A DNA stretch of 64,000 nucleotides from Lepisosteus oculatus (GCF_040954835.1 NC_090699.1:16547817-16611816); one strand, 5' to 3'. Positions 10,963-23,611 are shown, numbered from the stretch's first letter. Made by a program: numbers and translations. Notes: a model not told the origin generated them from the sequence alone.

Positions 10963-11466
10963 GGGCCACTCGCTTTCTTGCTCTTCTCAGACACTTGCAG
11001 CAACTATTCGCTCAGAACCACGTCTGCGTGCCTACCACGTGGAAAGCGTCACCTTTACACGGGAGAGGAGCAAAGCCGCACCCCTTTCCTACATAACACT
11101 CACATTCAGAGTTAAGTCCACAAATTTGCCCTAACTTTCGCTGGCGCTGCTGTCAGCCTGCCCCTGTTGCCGATGAAAGGCTCACACAGCGTCATGACAG
11201 TTGCAAAACAATGTTCCACACTCCGTAAGCAACAACTTCAGTGTTTCAAGTCACCCGATATGCCGAGAGTCAAAGGAGCGCAAAACCCCAAGCGTCAAAA
11301 GACAAGATGAGTTGATGGAAAGAGCATTGAATTGAGGAGCACAAAAGTTCAGCTCGTACAATAGGCAAGGAAGGTCTATTCGTGCGTCTTCATCGCACTT
11401 GAAAGGACTGCCTTGCAGACCAAGGGCAGCGGGCGGTAAGACATGATGCCGAGAGGCCTGAAGCGA

Positions 11467-11539
11467 GGGGGATTAGCTCAAATGGTAGAGCGCTTGCTTA
11501 GCATGCGAGAGGTAGCGGGATCGATGCCCGCATCCTCCA
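11467..11539 (+). tRNA. tRNA-Ala(AGC), variant
   Basis: C29 is T, giving a T-G wobble in the anticodon stem. The trailer is nine bases shorter because part of the GAGCTCTGG stem is missing. Confidence 0.95.
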
Positions 11540-12265
11540 GGTGCGAGTCGGGAGCCAGGTGCTCTCCTTTAGCCTCTGCGACTTCTGATAGGTTCTCCTC
11601 CACTCAACGTCCTTCAGCTGTCAAGCATTAAAGGGCCACGCCTCCTTCCCCACCTCAGTCTGCACCGAGTGCGTCTCCGGCAGTTTCTCGTCCGATTTGG
11701 CAGCTTAGCAAATGAAAAGTATATCCGAGTGAAAACGGTGGTGAGAATACTCTCACGAATCCTTAGAAGACGTGCGTTTGATCAACGATTGCTTAACATT
11801 CACATTCGAGCCATCAAGCTCGTAGTTTTCCTTCAAATATTGAAAGCTGTCAGCGAGCACATCACGCTCTGCAGGACGGTGAAGTATTTGGAGTACTTCA
11901 ACAGAAAGAAGAGCAGACAGCTCCACAAATATGCGAGGCGCAGAGAGCGCAAGGCGAGCCCCGCACACGTTTCGGTGGCTGAGAGAGGGCGGTTTTTGCT
12001 TCTGCATTTCTCAAGTAATGGCGCATGATGACAAGCGATCGCGGTGCTCATTTACCACATAGCGGTGAGGAGTTTTCAGGACGTGTTCTTTTGAACGAGC
12101 AACGAGGTTGCCGCCTTGGACAGCTGACTGCACGCTGGCATTGTGCCACGTGATGAGGATTGACCAGGCTCCTTCAGTCATCAGTCACCTTCCATCGTTT
12201 GCCGTAAGCAGACGCTGCGAGGTGATGTGGATATCAGGTCCCAGGAGTGTGGAAGAGGAGGAAAA

Positions 12266-12337
12266 GGGCTCGTCCGGGATTTGAACCCGGGACCTCTCGC
12301 ACCCAAAGCGAGAATCATACGCCTAGACCAACGAGCC
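12266..12337 (-). tRNA. tRNA-Pro(TGG)
   Basis: Array consensus. Confidence 0.97.
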
Positions 12338-12526
12338 ACAGCGACTCTTCCGCTTCTGTGTTGTCAGCGAGCTGGAGGACGGGGGGAGGCGTCATTCGCT
12401 CGTCCCGTCAGACCTTCATCAATAAGTCAAGAAAGCCGACTGCCTTGCAGGCGAAGGGCAGTGGACGGCGCCCGGTAAGAGGGGAACAAGCGGCACAAGG
12501 CGACGCCGAGGAGGAAGGGACAGCGA

Positions 12527-12599
12527 GGGGGATTAGCTCACATGGTAGAGCGCTCGCTTTGCATGCGAGAGGTAGCGGGATCGATGCCCGCATCCTCCA
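12527..12599 (+). tRNA. tRNA-Ala(TGC)
   Basis: Array consensus. Confidence 0.97.
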
Positions 12600-13006
12600 G
12601 GTGTACGCTGAGCGCTCGGTGTGCCGAAAGGTGTCCTTTAACCCCTGATCACGCCTTGCGAGGAGAGTGTGGAGCGTTTAGCAGCCACGCCCCCTTTTCA
12701 TCTTCTCTCTGGCTTAAGTGCGTCTCCGCCACTCTCTCTTGACACTTCATGGCAGCATGTCAGAGGTCCGAGTGATGTCTTTAATGGCTGAGTGAGGGCA
12801 TGATGCTGAAGCAGAGAGGCCATTTCAGCCAGAGAGACTTGTGCTAGGTGAGCTGTGAAAGACAGACTCGCGACAGAAACAAAGCCCCAAAGTCTCGGGT
12901 GAGATCAAAAGGCAAATGCAACACCCAGCAGTGGGTGTCGCAAGATTAGTGAACAGGCGTCTGAAATCCCTGTGAGGCAAACTTTCCGGCCCAACTGCCG
13001 CAGCTG

Positions 13007-13079
13007 GCCTTGTTGGCGTAGTAGGTAGCGCGTCAGTCTCATAATCTGAAGGTCGTGAGTTCGATCCTCACACGGGGCA
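13007..13079 (+). tRNA. tRNA-Met(CAT), variant
   Basis: C5 is T, giving a T5-G68 wobble in the acceptor stem. Confidence 0.95.
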
Positions 13080-13565
13080 GGGCCACTCGCTTTCTTGCTC
13101 TTCTCAGACACTTGCAGCAACTATTCGCTCAGAACCACGTCTGCGTGCCTACCACGTGGAAAGCGTCACCAAAGCCGCACCCCTTTCCTACATAACACTC
13201 ACATTCAGAGTTAAGTCCACAAATTTGCCCTAACTTTCGCTGGCGCTGCTGTCAGCCTGCCCCTGTTGCCGATGAAAGGCTCACACAGCGTCATGACAGT
13301 TGCAAAACAATGTTCCACACTCCGTAAGCAACAACTTCAGTGTTTCAAGTCACCCGATATGCCGAGAGTCAAAGGAGCGCAAAACCCCAAGCGTCAAAAG
13401 ACAAGATGAGTTGATGGAAAGAGCATTGAATTGAGGAGCACAAAAGTTCAGCTCGTACAATAGGCAAGGAAGGTCTATTCGTGCGTCTTCATCGCACTTG
13501 AAAGGACTGCCTTGCAGACCAAGGGCAGCGGGCGGTAAGACATGATGCCGAGAGGCCTGAAGCGA

Positions 13566-13638
13566 GGGGGATTAACTCAAATGGTAGAGCGCTCGCTTAG
13601 CATGCGAGAGGTAGCGGGATCGATGCCCGCATCCTCCA
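13566..13638 (+). tRNA. tRNA-Ala(AGC), A-box variant
   Basis: G10 is A, predicting an A10-C25 mismatch at the base of the D-stem and altering the A box. Confidence 0.91.
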
Positions 13639-14574
13639 GGTGCGAGTCTGGAGCTCTGGGAGCCAGGTGCTCTCCTTTAGCCTCTGCGACTTCTGATAGG
13701 TTCTCCTCCGCTCAACGTCCTTCAGCTGTCAAGCATTGAAGGGCCACGCCTCCTTCCCCACCTCAGTCTGCACCGAGTGCGTCTCCGGCATTTTCTCGTC
13801 CGATTTGGCAGCTTAGCAAATGTAAAGTATATCCGAGTGAAAACGGTGGTGAGAATACTCTCACGAATCCTTAGAAGACGTGCGTTTGATCAACGATTGC
13901 TTAACATTCACATTCGAGCCATCAAGCTCGTAGTTTTCCTTCAAATATTGAAAGCTGTCAGCGAGCACATCACGCTCTGCAGGACGGTGAAGTATTTGGA
14001 GTACTTCAACAGAAAGAAGAGCAGACAGCTCCACAAATATGCGAGGCGCAGAGAGCGCAAGGCGAGCCCCGCACACGTTTCGGTGGCTGAGAGAGGGCGG
14101 TTTTTGCTTCTGCATTTCTCAAGTAATGGCGCATGACGACAAGCGATCGCGGTGCTCATTTACCACATAGCGGTGAGGAGTTTTCAGGACGTGTTCTTTT
14201 GAACGAGCAACGAGGTTGCCGCCTTGGACAGCTGACTGCACGCTGTCATTGTGCCACGTGATGAGGATTGACCAGGCTCCTTCAGTCATCAGTCACCTTC
14301 CATCGTTTGCCGTAAGCAGACGCTGCGAGGTGATGTGGATATCAGGTCCCACAAGTGTGGAAGAGGAGGAAAAGGGCTCGTCCGGGATTTGAACCCGGGA
14401 TCTCTCGCACCCAAAGCGAGAATCATACGCCTAGACCAACCCAGTGGGCAAAAGTCTTATAATATACGTCTATTAAACGTATACATTAGACGTCTAAATG
14501 TGGTCTACAATTCGTCTAGAATGAAATTCTAATATACGTCTAAAGTTATACGTCAATTATACGTCTATGTTTAG

Positions 14575-14832
14575 ACGTTCATTATACATAAATGGTTGGA
14601 GTTCTATTATACGGATACATTTAGAGGACTATTATACATATATGGTTGGAGTTCCGGATAACTTTAGAGGTCTATTATACGCATAACTTTAGAGGACTAT
14701 TATACGTATATGGTTAGAGGTCTATTATACGTATAACTTTAGACGTCTATTATACGTATATGGTTAGAGGTCTATTATACGTATATGGTTAGAGGTCTAT
14801 TATACGGATAACATTAGAGGTCTATTATACAT
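14575..14832. repeat. Degenerate tandem repeats inside the transposon's left end
   Basis: About ten imperfect copies of a motif of about 24 bp built on TCTATTATACGTATA followed by TGGTTAGAGG or ACTTTAGAGG. Such subterminal repeats often act as transposase binding sites; that role is inference here. Confidence 0.75.
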
Positions 14833-16782
14833 CAAAGACAGATTTTATAGGTGTAGAAACAAGTAAACCAAGCCAATGATTAGGTTTAGAAATTTATTCT
14901 GAAAATACACATTCACACCTGAAACATACGTATTTCAAATTATACATTGTATACAATCAATCAACAATCAACATATGGGCAATAATCATAAAAAACACAA
15001 CTAGTTTTAAACTTCAGCTACAAATTCTGGTAACATGGCAATATACAGTCTAGTAATGACAAACACAAAACTAATTACATTAACACACTAACTCAAAACC
15101 ACATTTTGATTCAAATATACATTTTAAAATGTACAACTTCTATATTTCCAAGAAAAAAAATATTACAATGGAAGTTAAGACGATTTTTGTCCACTATTTG
15201 CAAACCCTGTCTAATTGTCCTAACAGTTAGAACCAAAAACCTATTATTTTCAGAGTCCAGATCTCCTGGCCCCCTGCCTTGCATATGCATTCTTCAAGTA
15301 ACACATTGCATGCTCCTTTATTTCTTTTTCTGTTGATGTAGGGTGGGACTTCAGCACCGCAGCTAGGAGAAAATTATATAATATTACTTCCCAAATAAAT
15401 GATGATTAATATCTTCTTTAGTATAATCTAAAAAATGAACGGTTTACTAAGCTCAAAGCTGAAATAAATGTATAAAATTTGGCTTGCATCATAGCAGTTG
15501 AGCAATAAAGTCTGTCCTAATTACCCAAAGTTTGAAAGTACAACATAGAATAAGAATAAGAGAAACGGCAAAACGATTTTGTGTCATCTTCCCCATTCAC
15601 ACTATTTTATGTGCCATTTTTTTGCTTATTCACGTACTATTTTAATCAAAATAATATTAAGAAAGATCTGTATGTATTCAGATAGTATTATTATTGTTCA
15701 TACTTACTCGTCAAAAGAGGATTGCTGAGATATTTGCAGATATACTTCTACGTTTGAAAAACGTGTCCAAAATGGTGACCAACGAATACTAGCAATGCAT
15801 TGTGGTATATAACCGGAAAATATGCTGGGTTCGATATTTTCTCAACGTATGCGTTTATTAATGTTGTCGATATTATGGTTGAAATTTAACATTGATAATA
15901 CATCGCGGCTATGTGCCCCCTGCTATGAGCTGATGTGCAATTTTAACGCATGCAGTTAGTAAGGATCGGTCACTGTTGTATGGTATTATATATAATGACA
16001 TTATGGAATAGGATGGGGACAGGCCTGGCATCACGGGGGGAGGGGGGAATGTCGCCCCTTCAGTTTTGGGCAAAAAGATTTACCTAACTTAATTTGCGCC
16101 CTAAAAAAATAGTTGTACTTTGTCAATGGTCAGACAACACTAAATGACACGAACAGTCACTCAGTCTGTTTGATGTGCAGGAGGGCTATCCGTCCAGGAA
16201 CTGCACATATCAGTGTCGTTATTGAGTGTCAACATTACGATCCTGTTTGCTCAGGTGGACCGATTCCTTGCAGTAGTTTATCATTATACTTAAAATCGTT
16301 ATATAACTAGGACTAGTTATAGCAGTCTGTGCTTTCTGTTGGTTTTACAACATTTTTTTCTTAACGATTCAGAACGTCCATGTAGCTGCAAAAATGAACG
16401 CTTATGGTACTTTTCGCTCCAGGCAATACAAACCGTGAGAGTGACGAAAAATGTGAAACTGAACTTCATCGCAAATACCAGATTGCTAGTCGTTATCTTC
16501 TATCATGAAGCACTAATCAATGGCATAGCTGCGAGATTTCATTTGGGTAGCTGCACCGTACAGCTCCGTTTCAACCGAAATATCACCCCCCCTCAGAATT
16601 TCAGACGCCGCCCTACAGATTTTTCCCCGGGCACCGCGCACTGATGGGGGACGGGGTGTCCAGGAAATGGTATCAACTTTTGTCAAGAAAATAAAAATAG
16701 AAACTCTATAGGCACTCAAACATTTTACTGTTTTTTTCAGGCAGGTGGCAAGACCCCCTCAGCAAAACCCTTGTATGCCAAG

Positions 16783-17291
16783 CTGTGGGCATTGATTCGT
16801 CGAATATACGTATATTTACGGCGAAATTACGTCTATACGTATATATACATCGCCTCGACGTATAATCAACGTCGAATTGCAACTGTAAAATCGACGACAT
16901 GAATAAACGCATATAAAACGTCGAAAACACATCTAACACAGTGCCTGAGGCTTTTTACTGTATGTATCGTGTGTGCCGCAACTAGGAGTATACGGCACTA
17001 TGCACAGTGCACGAAGTAAATTATTTTGGCAGTAATTAATTTATTATATTTACTATATGTATTATACACGTGTAGATTAATTACTGCCAAAATAATTTAC
17101 TTCGTAATTAACAGTAAAAAGCCTCAGGCACTGTGTTAGATGTGTTTTCGACGTTATATATGCGTTTATTCATGTCGTCGATTTTACGGTTGCAATTCGA
17201 CGTTGATTATACGTCGAGGCGACGTATATATACGTATAGACGTAATTTCGCCGTAAATATACGTATATTCGACGAATCAATGCCCACTGGG
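16783..17291. repeat. Long palindrome (fold-back) at the transposon's right end
   Basis: Arms at about 16,789-16,963 plus 17,015-17,042 pair with 17,076-17,103 plus 17,112-17,287, around an AT-rich loop of about 33 bp (17,043-17,075). The left arm has about 50 extra bases with no partner. Both outer tips read GTGGGCATTGATTCG, so this part may once have been an independent fold-back element. Confidence 0.85.
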
Positions 17292-17488
17292 AACGAGCCA
17301 CAGCGACTCTTCCGCTTCTGTGTTGTCAGCGAGCTGGAGGACGGGGGGAGGCGTCATTCGCTCGTCCCGTCAGACCTTCATCAATAAGTCAAGAAAGCCG
17401 ACTGCCTTGCAGGCGAAGGGCAGTGGACGGCGCCCGGTAAGAGGGGAACAAGCGGCACAAGGCGACGCCGAGGAGGAAGGGACAGCGA

Positions 17489-17561
17489 GGGGGATTAGCT
17501 CACATGGTAGAGCGCTCGCTTTGCATGCGAGAGGTAGCGGGATCGATGCCCGCATCCTCCA
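17489..17561 (+). tRNA. tRNA-Ala(TGC)
   Basis: Array consensus. First gene after the transposon. Its downstream spacer (TTTAAACCCTG, GTGGATCG) matches only the spacer after 675. Confidence 0.97.
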
Positions 17562-17968
17562 GGTGTACGCTGAGCGCTCGGTGTGCCGAAAGGTGTCCTT
17601 TAAACCCTGATCACACCTTGCGAGGAGAGTGTGGATCGTTTAGCAGCCACGCCCCCTTTTCATCTTCTCTCTGGCTTAAGTGCGTCTCCGCCACTCTCTC
17701 TTGACACTTCATGGCAGCATGTCAGAGGTCCGAGTGATGTCTTTAATGGCTGAGTGAGGGCACGATGCTGAAGCAGAGAGGCCATTTCAGCCAGAGAGAC
17801 TTGTGCTAGGTGAGCTGTGAAAGACAGACTCGCGACAGAAACAAAGCCCCAAAGTCTCGGGTGAGATCAAAAGGCAAATGCAACACCCAGCAGCGGGTGT
17901 CGCAAGATTAGGGAACAGGCGTCTGAAATCCCTGTGAGGGAAACTTTCCGGCCCGCGTGCCGCAGCTG

Positions 17969-18041
17969 GCCTCGTTGGCGTAGTAGGTAGCGCGTCAGTC
18001 TCATAATCTGAAGGTCGTGAGTTCGATCCTCACACGGGGCA
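17969..18041 (+). tRNA. tRNA-Met(CAT)
   Basis: Array consensus; the two mismatches of the otherwise sister copy at 1155 are absent. Confidence 0.97.
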
Positions 18042-18527
18042 GGGCCACTCGCTTTCTTGCTCTTCTCAGACACTTGCAGCAACTATTCGCTCAGAACCAC
18101 GTCTGCGTGCCTACCACGTGGAAAGCGTCACCAAAGCCGCACCCCTTTCCTACATAACACTCACATTCAGAGTTAAGTCCACAAATTTGCCCTAACTTTC
18201 GCTGGCGCTGCTGTCAGCCTGCCCCTGTTGCCGATGAAAGGCTCACACAGCGTCATGACAGTTGCAAAACAATGTTCCACACTCCGTAAGCAACAACTTC
18301 AGTGTTTCAAGTCACCCGATATGCCGAGAGTCAAAGGAGCGCAAAACCCCAAGCGTCAAAAGACAAGATGAGTTGATGGAAAGAGCATTGAATTGAGGAG
18401 CACAAAAGTTCAGCTCGTACAATAGGCAAGGAGGGTCTATTCGTGCGTCTTCATCGCACTTGAAAGGACTGCCTTGCAGACCAAGGGCAGCGGGCGGTAA
18501 GACATGATGCCAAGAAGCCTGAAGCGA

Positions 18528-18600
18528 GGGGGATTAGCTCAAATGGTAGAGCGCTCGCTTAGCATGCGAGAGGTAGCGGGATCGATGCCCGCATCCTCCA
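18528..18600 (+). tRNA. tRNA-Ala(AGC)
   Basis: Array consensus. Confidence 0.97.
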
Positions 18601-19319
18601 GGTGCGAGTCTGGAGCTCTGGGAGCCAGGTGCTCTCCTTTAGCCTCTGCGACTTCTGATAGGTTCTCCTCCGCTCAACGTCCTTCAGCTGTCAAGCATTG
18701 AAGGGCCACGCCTCCTTCCCCACCTCAGTCTGCACCGAGTGCGTCTCCAACATCTTCTCGTCCGATTTGGCAGCTTAGCAAATGAAAAGTATATCCGAGT
18801 GAAAACGGTGGTGAGAATACTCTCAGGAATCCTTAGAAGACGTGCTTTTGATCAACGATTGCTTAACATTCACATTCGAGCCATCAAGCTCGTAGTTTTC
18901 CTTCAAATATTGAAAGCTGTCAGCGAGCACATCACGCTCTGCAGGACGGTGAAGTATTTGGAGTACTTCAACAGAAAGAAGAGCAGAGAGCTCCACAAAT
19001 ACGCAAGGCGAGCCCCGCACACGTTTCGGTGGCTGAGAGAGGGCGGTTTTTGCTTCTGCATTTCTCAAGTTATGGCGCATGACGACAAGCGATCGCGGTG
19101 CTCATTTACCACATAGCGGTGAGGAGTTTTCAGGACGTGTTCTTTTGAACGAGCAACGAGGTTGCCGCCTTGGACAGCTGACTGCACGCTGTCATTGTGC
19201 CACGTGATGAGGATTGACCAGGCTCCTTCAGTCATCAGTCACCTTCCATCGTTTGCCGTAAGCAGACGCAGCGAGGTGATGTGGATATCAGGTCCCAGGA
19301 GTGTGGAAGAGGAGGAAAA

Positions 19320-19391
19320 GGGCTCGTCCGGGATTTGAACCCGGGACCTCTCGCACCCAAAGCGAGAATCATACGCCTAGACCAACGAGCC
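19320..19391 (-). tRNA. tRNA-Pro(TGG)
   Basis: Array consensus; lies after the first spacer with the 16-bp deletion. Confidence 0.97.
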
Positions 19392-19580
19392 ACAGCGACT
19401 CTTCCGCTTCTGTGTTGTCAGCGAGGTGGAGGACGGGGGGAGGCGTCATTCGTTCGTCCCGTCAGACCTTCATCAATATGTCAAGAAAGCCGACTGCCTT
19501 GCAGGCGAAGGGCAGTGGACGGCGCCCGGTAAGAGGGGAACAAGCGGCACAAGGCGACGCCGAGGAGGAAGGGACAGCGA

Positions 19581-19653
19581 GGGGGATTAGCTCACATGGT
19601 AGAGCGCTCGCTTTGCATGCGAGAGGTAGCGGGATCGATGCCCGCATCCTCCA
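19581..19653 (+). tRNA. tRNA-Ala(TGC)
   Basis: Array consensus. Confidence 0.97.
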
Positions 19654-20060
19654 GGTGTACGCTGAGCGCTCGGTGTGCCGAGAGGTGTCCTTTAACCCCT
19701 GATCACGCCTTGCGAGGAGAGTGTGGAGCGTTTAGCAGCCACGCCCCCTTTTCATCTTCTCTCTGGCTTAAGTGCGTCTCTGCCACTCTCTCTTGACACT
19801 TCATGGCAGCATGTCAGAGGTCCGAGTGATGTTTTTAATGGCTGAGTGAGGGCACGATGCTGAAGCAGAGAGGCCATTTCAGCCAGAGAGACTTGTGCTA
19901 GGTGAGCTGTGAAAGACAGACTCGCGACAGAAACAAAGCGCCAAAGTCTCGGGTGAGATCAAAAGGCAAATGCAACACCCAGCAGCGGGTGTCGCAAGAT
20001 TAGGGAACAGGCGTCTGAAATCCCTGTGAGGCAAACTTTCCAGCCCGAGTGCCGCAGCTG

Positions 20061-20133
20061 GCCTCGTTGGCGTAGTAGGTAGCGCGTCAGTCTCATAATC
20101 TGAAGGTCGTGAGTTCGATCCTCACACGGGGCA
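20061..20133 (+). tRNA. tRNA-Met(CAT)
   Basis: Array consensus. Confidence 0.97.
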
Positions 20134-20637
20134 GGGCCACTCGCTTTCTTGCTCTTTTCAGACACTTGCAGCAACTATTCGCACAGAACCACGTCTGCGT
20201 GCCTACCATGTGGAAAGCGTCACCTTTACACGGGAGAGGAGCAAAGCCGCACCCCTTTCCTACATAACACTCACATTCAGAGTTAAGTCCACAAATTTGC
20301 CCTAACTTTCGCTGGCGCTGCTGTCAGCCTGCCCCTGTTGCCGATGAAAGGCTCACACAGCGTCATGACAGTTGCAAAACAATGTTCCACACTCCGTAAG
20401 CAACAACTTCAGTGTTTCAAGTCACCCGATATGCCGAGAGTCAAAGGAGCGCAAAACCCCAAGCGTCAAAAGACAAGATGAGTTGATGGAAAGAGCATTG
20501 AATTGAGGAGCACAAAAGTTCAGCTCGTACAATAGGCAAGGAAGGTCTATTCGTGCGTCTTCATCGCACTTGAAAGGACTGCCTTGCAGACCAAGGGCAG
20601 CGGGCGGTAAGACATGATGCCGAGAAGCCTGAAGCGA

Positions 20638-20710
20638 GGGGGATTAGCTCAAATGGTAGAGCGCTCGCTTAGCATGCGAGAGGTAGCGGGATCGATGCCC
20701 GCATCCTCCA
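20638..20710 (+). tRNA. tRNA-Ala(AGC)
   Basis: Array consensus. Confidence 0.97.
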
Positions 20711-21429
20711 GGTGTGAGTCTGGAGCTCTGGGAGCCAGGTGCTCTCCTTTAGCCTCTGCGACTTCTGATAGGTTCTCCTCCGCTCAACGTCCTTCAGCTG
20801 TCAAGCATTGAAGGGCCACGCCTCCTTCCCCACCTCAGTCTGCACCGAGTGCGTCTCCGGCATTTTCTCGTCCGATTTGGCAGCTTAGCAAATGAAAAGT
20901 ATATCCGAGTGAAAACGGTGGTGAGAATACTCTCACGAATCCTTAGAAGACGTGCGTTTGATCAACGATTGCTTAACATTCACATTCGAGCCATCAAGCT
21001 CGTAGTTTTCCTTCAAATATTGAAAGCTGTCAGCGAGCACATCACGCTCTGCAGGACGGTGAAGTATTTTGAGTACTTCAACAGAAAGAAGAGCAGACAG
21101 CTCCACAAATACGCAAGGCGAGCCCCGCACACGTTTCGGTGGCTGAGAGAGGGCGGTTTTTGCTTCTGCATTTCTCAAGTAATGGCGCATGACGACAAGC
21201 GATCGCGGTGCTCATTTACCACATAGCGGTGAGGAGTTTTCAGGACGTGTTCTTTTGAACGAGCAACGAGGTTGCCGCCTTGGACAGCTGACTGCACGCT
21301 GTCATTGTGCCACGTGATGAGGATTGACCAGGCTCCTTCAGTCATCAGTCACCTTCCATCGTTTGCCGTAAGCAGACGCTGCGAGGTGATGTGGATATCA
21401 GGTCCCAGGAGTGTGGAAGAGGAGGAAAA

Positions 21430-21501
21430 GGGCTCGTCCGGGATTTGAACCCGGGACCTCTCGCACCCAAAGCGAGAATCATACGCCTAGACCAACGAGC
21501 C
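21430..21501 (-). tRNA. tRNA-Pro(TGG)
   Basis: Array consensus. Confidence 0.97.
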
Positions 21502-21690
21502 ACAGCGACTCTTCCGCTTCTGTGTTGTCAGCGAGGTGGAGGACGGGGGGAGGCGTCATTCGTTCGTCCCGTCAGACCTTCATCAATAAGTCAAGAAAGC
21601 CGACTGCCTTGCAGGCGAAGGGCAGTGGACGGCGCCCGGTAAGAGGGGAACAAGCGGCACAAGGCGACGCCGAGGAGGAAGTGACAGCGA

Positions 21691-21763
21691 GGGGGATTAG
21701 CTCACATGGTAGAGCGCTTGCTTTGCATGCGAGAGGTAGCGGGATCGATGCCCGCATCCTCCA
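21691..21763 (+). tRNA. tRNA-Ala(TGC), variant
   Basis: C29 is T, giving a T-G wobble in the anticodon stem; the same change occurs in the Ala(AGC) copy at 11,467. Confidence 0.95.
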
Positions 21764-22170
21764 GGTGTACGCTGAGCGCTCGGTGTGCCGAGAGGTGTCC
21801 TTTAACCCCTGATCACGCCTTGCGAGGAGAGTGTGGAGCGTTTAGCAGCCACGCCCCCTTTTCATCTTCTCTCTGGCTTAAGTGCGTCTCTGCCACTCTC
21901 TCTTGACACTTCATGGCAGCATGTCAGAGGTCCGAGTGATGTTTTTAATGGCTGAGTGAGGGCACGATGCTGAAGCAGAGAGGCCATTTCAGCCAGAGAG
22001 ACTTGTGCTAGGTGAGCTGTGAAAGACAGACTCGCGACAGAAACAAAGCCCCAAAGTCTCGGGTGAGATCAAAAGGCAAATGCAACACCCAGCAGCGGGT
22101 GTCGCAAGATTATGGAACAGGCGTCTGAAATCCCTGTGAGGCAAACTTTCCAGCCCGAGTGCCGCAGCTG

Positions 22171-22243
22171 GCCTCGTTGGCGTAGTAAGTAGCGTGTCAG
22201 TCTCATAATCTGAAGGTCGTGAGTTCGATCCTCACACGGGGCA
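22171..22243 (+). tRNA. tRNA-Met(CAT), D-arm variant
   Basis: The invariant D-loop GG reads AG (G18 to A) and C25 is T (G10-T25 wobble). Loss of G18 removes a standard contact with the T-loop, so this copy may fold poorly. Confidence 0.88.
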
Positions 22244-22747
22244 GGGCCACTCGCTTTCTTGCTCTTTTCAGACACTTGCAGCAACTATTCGCACAGAACC
22301 ACGTCTGCGTGCCTACCACGTGGAAAGCGTCACCTTTACACGGGAGAGGAGCAAAGCCGCACCCCTTTCCTACATAACACTCACATTCAGAGTTAAGTCC
22401 ACAAATTTGCCCTAACTTTCGCTGGCGCTGCTGTCAGCCTGCCCCTGTTGCCGATGAAAGGCTCACACAGCGTCATGACAGTTGCAAAACAATGTTCCAC
22501 ACTCCGTAAGCAACAACTTCAGTGTTTCAAGTCACCCGATATGCCGAGAGTCAAAGGAGCGCAAAACCCCAAGCGTCAAAAGACAAGATGAGTTGATGGA
22601 AAGAGCATTGAATTGAGGAGCACAAAAGTTCAGCTCGTACAATAGGCAAGGAAGGTCTATTCGTGCGTCTTCATCGCACTTGAAAGGACTGCCTTGCAGA
22701 CCAAGGGCAGCGGGCGGTAAGACATGATGCCGAGAAGCCTGAAGCGA

Positions 22748-22820
22748 GGGGGATTAGCTCAAATGGTAGAGCGCTCGCTTAGCATGCGAGAGGTAGCGGG
22801 ATCGATGCCCGCATCCTCCA
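22748..22820 (+). tRNA. tRNA-Ala(AGC)
   Basis: Array consensus. Confidence 0.97.
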
Positions 22821-23539
22821 GGTGTGAGTCTGGAGCTCTGGGAGCCAGGTGCTCTCCTTTAGCCTCTGCGACTTCTGATAGGTTCTCCTCCGCTCAACGT
22901 CCTTCAGCTGTCAAGCATTGAAGGGCCACGCCTCCTTCCCCACCTCAGTCTGCACCGAGTGCGTCTCCGGCATTTTCTCGTCCGATTTGGCAGCTTAGCA
23001 AATGAAAAGTATATCCGAGTGAAAACGGTGGTGAGAATACTCTCACGAATCCTTAGAAGACGTGCGTTTGATCAACGATTGCTTAACATTCACATTCGAG
23101 CCATCAAGCTCGTAGTTTTCCTTCAAATATTGAAAGCTGTCAGCGAGCACATCACGCTCTGCAGGACGGTGAAGTATTTTGAGTACTTCAACAGAAAGAA
23201 GAGCAGAGAGCTCCACAAATACGCAAGGCGAGCCCCGCACACGTTTCGGTGGCTGAGAGAGGGCGGTTTTTGCTTCTGCATTTCTCAAGTAATGGCGCAT
23301 GACGACAAGCGATCGCGGTGCTCATTTACCACATAGCGGTGAGGAGTTTTCAGGACGTGTTCTTTTGAACGAGCAACGAGGTTGCCGCCTTGGACAGCTG
23401 ACTGCACGCTGGCATTGTGCCACGTGATGAGGATTGACCAGGCTCCTTCAGTCATCAGTCACCTTCCATCGTTTGCCGTAAGCAGACGCTGCGAGGTGAT
23501 GTGGATATCAGGTCCCAGGAGTGTGGAAGAGGAGGAAAA

Positions 23540-23611
23540 GGGCTCGTCCGGGATTTGAACCCGGGACCTCTCGCACCCAAAGCGAGAATCATACGCCTAG
23601 ACCAACGAGCC
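23540..23611 (-). tRNA. tRNA-Pro(TGG)
   Basis: Array consensus. Confidence 0.97.

Larger units (their letters stand above)
14440..17291. mobile_element. 2.85-kb non-coding DNA transposon with CCCAGTGGGCA termini
   Basis: The ends are exact inverted copies of 11 bases (CCCAGTGGGCA / TGCCCACTGGG), flanked by the duplicated dinucleotide AA. Both subterminal regions are AT-rich and crowded with TATACGTC-type words. No reading frame resembles a transposase, so the element is non-autonomous. Its right 509 bp form a fold-back palindrome, and a decayed relative of that arm lies at about 15,834-15,910. A two-base duplication, CACTG-containing ends and subterminal repeats would fit EnSpm/CACTA-like elements, but this placement is tentative. 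Confidence 0.85.
14374..17299 (-). pseudogene. tRNA-Pro(TGG) split by a transposon
   Basis: Bases 14,374-14,439 hold 66 of the 72 nt of the gene and 17,294-17,299 hold the first six. The 2852-bp transposon at 14,440-17,291 separates them, with AA repeated on both sides (14,438-14,439 and 17,292-17,293). Both internal promoter boxes stay together on the left piece, next to the TTTT terminator, so transcription could still start. The 5' strand of the acceptor stem is displaced, so a normal tRNA cannot form. Confidence 0.93.

Noticed and set aside
16113-16644. Transposase reading frame inside the 2.85-kb element
   Set aside because: The two frames there (65 and 101 aa) have no recognisable domain and look like chance.
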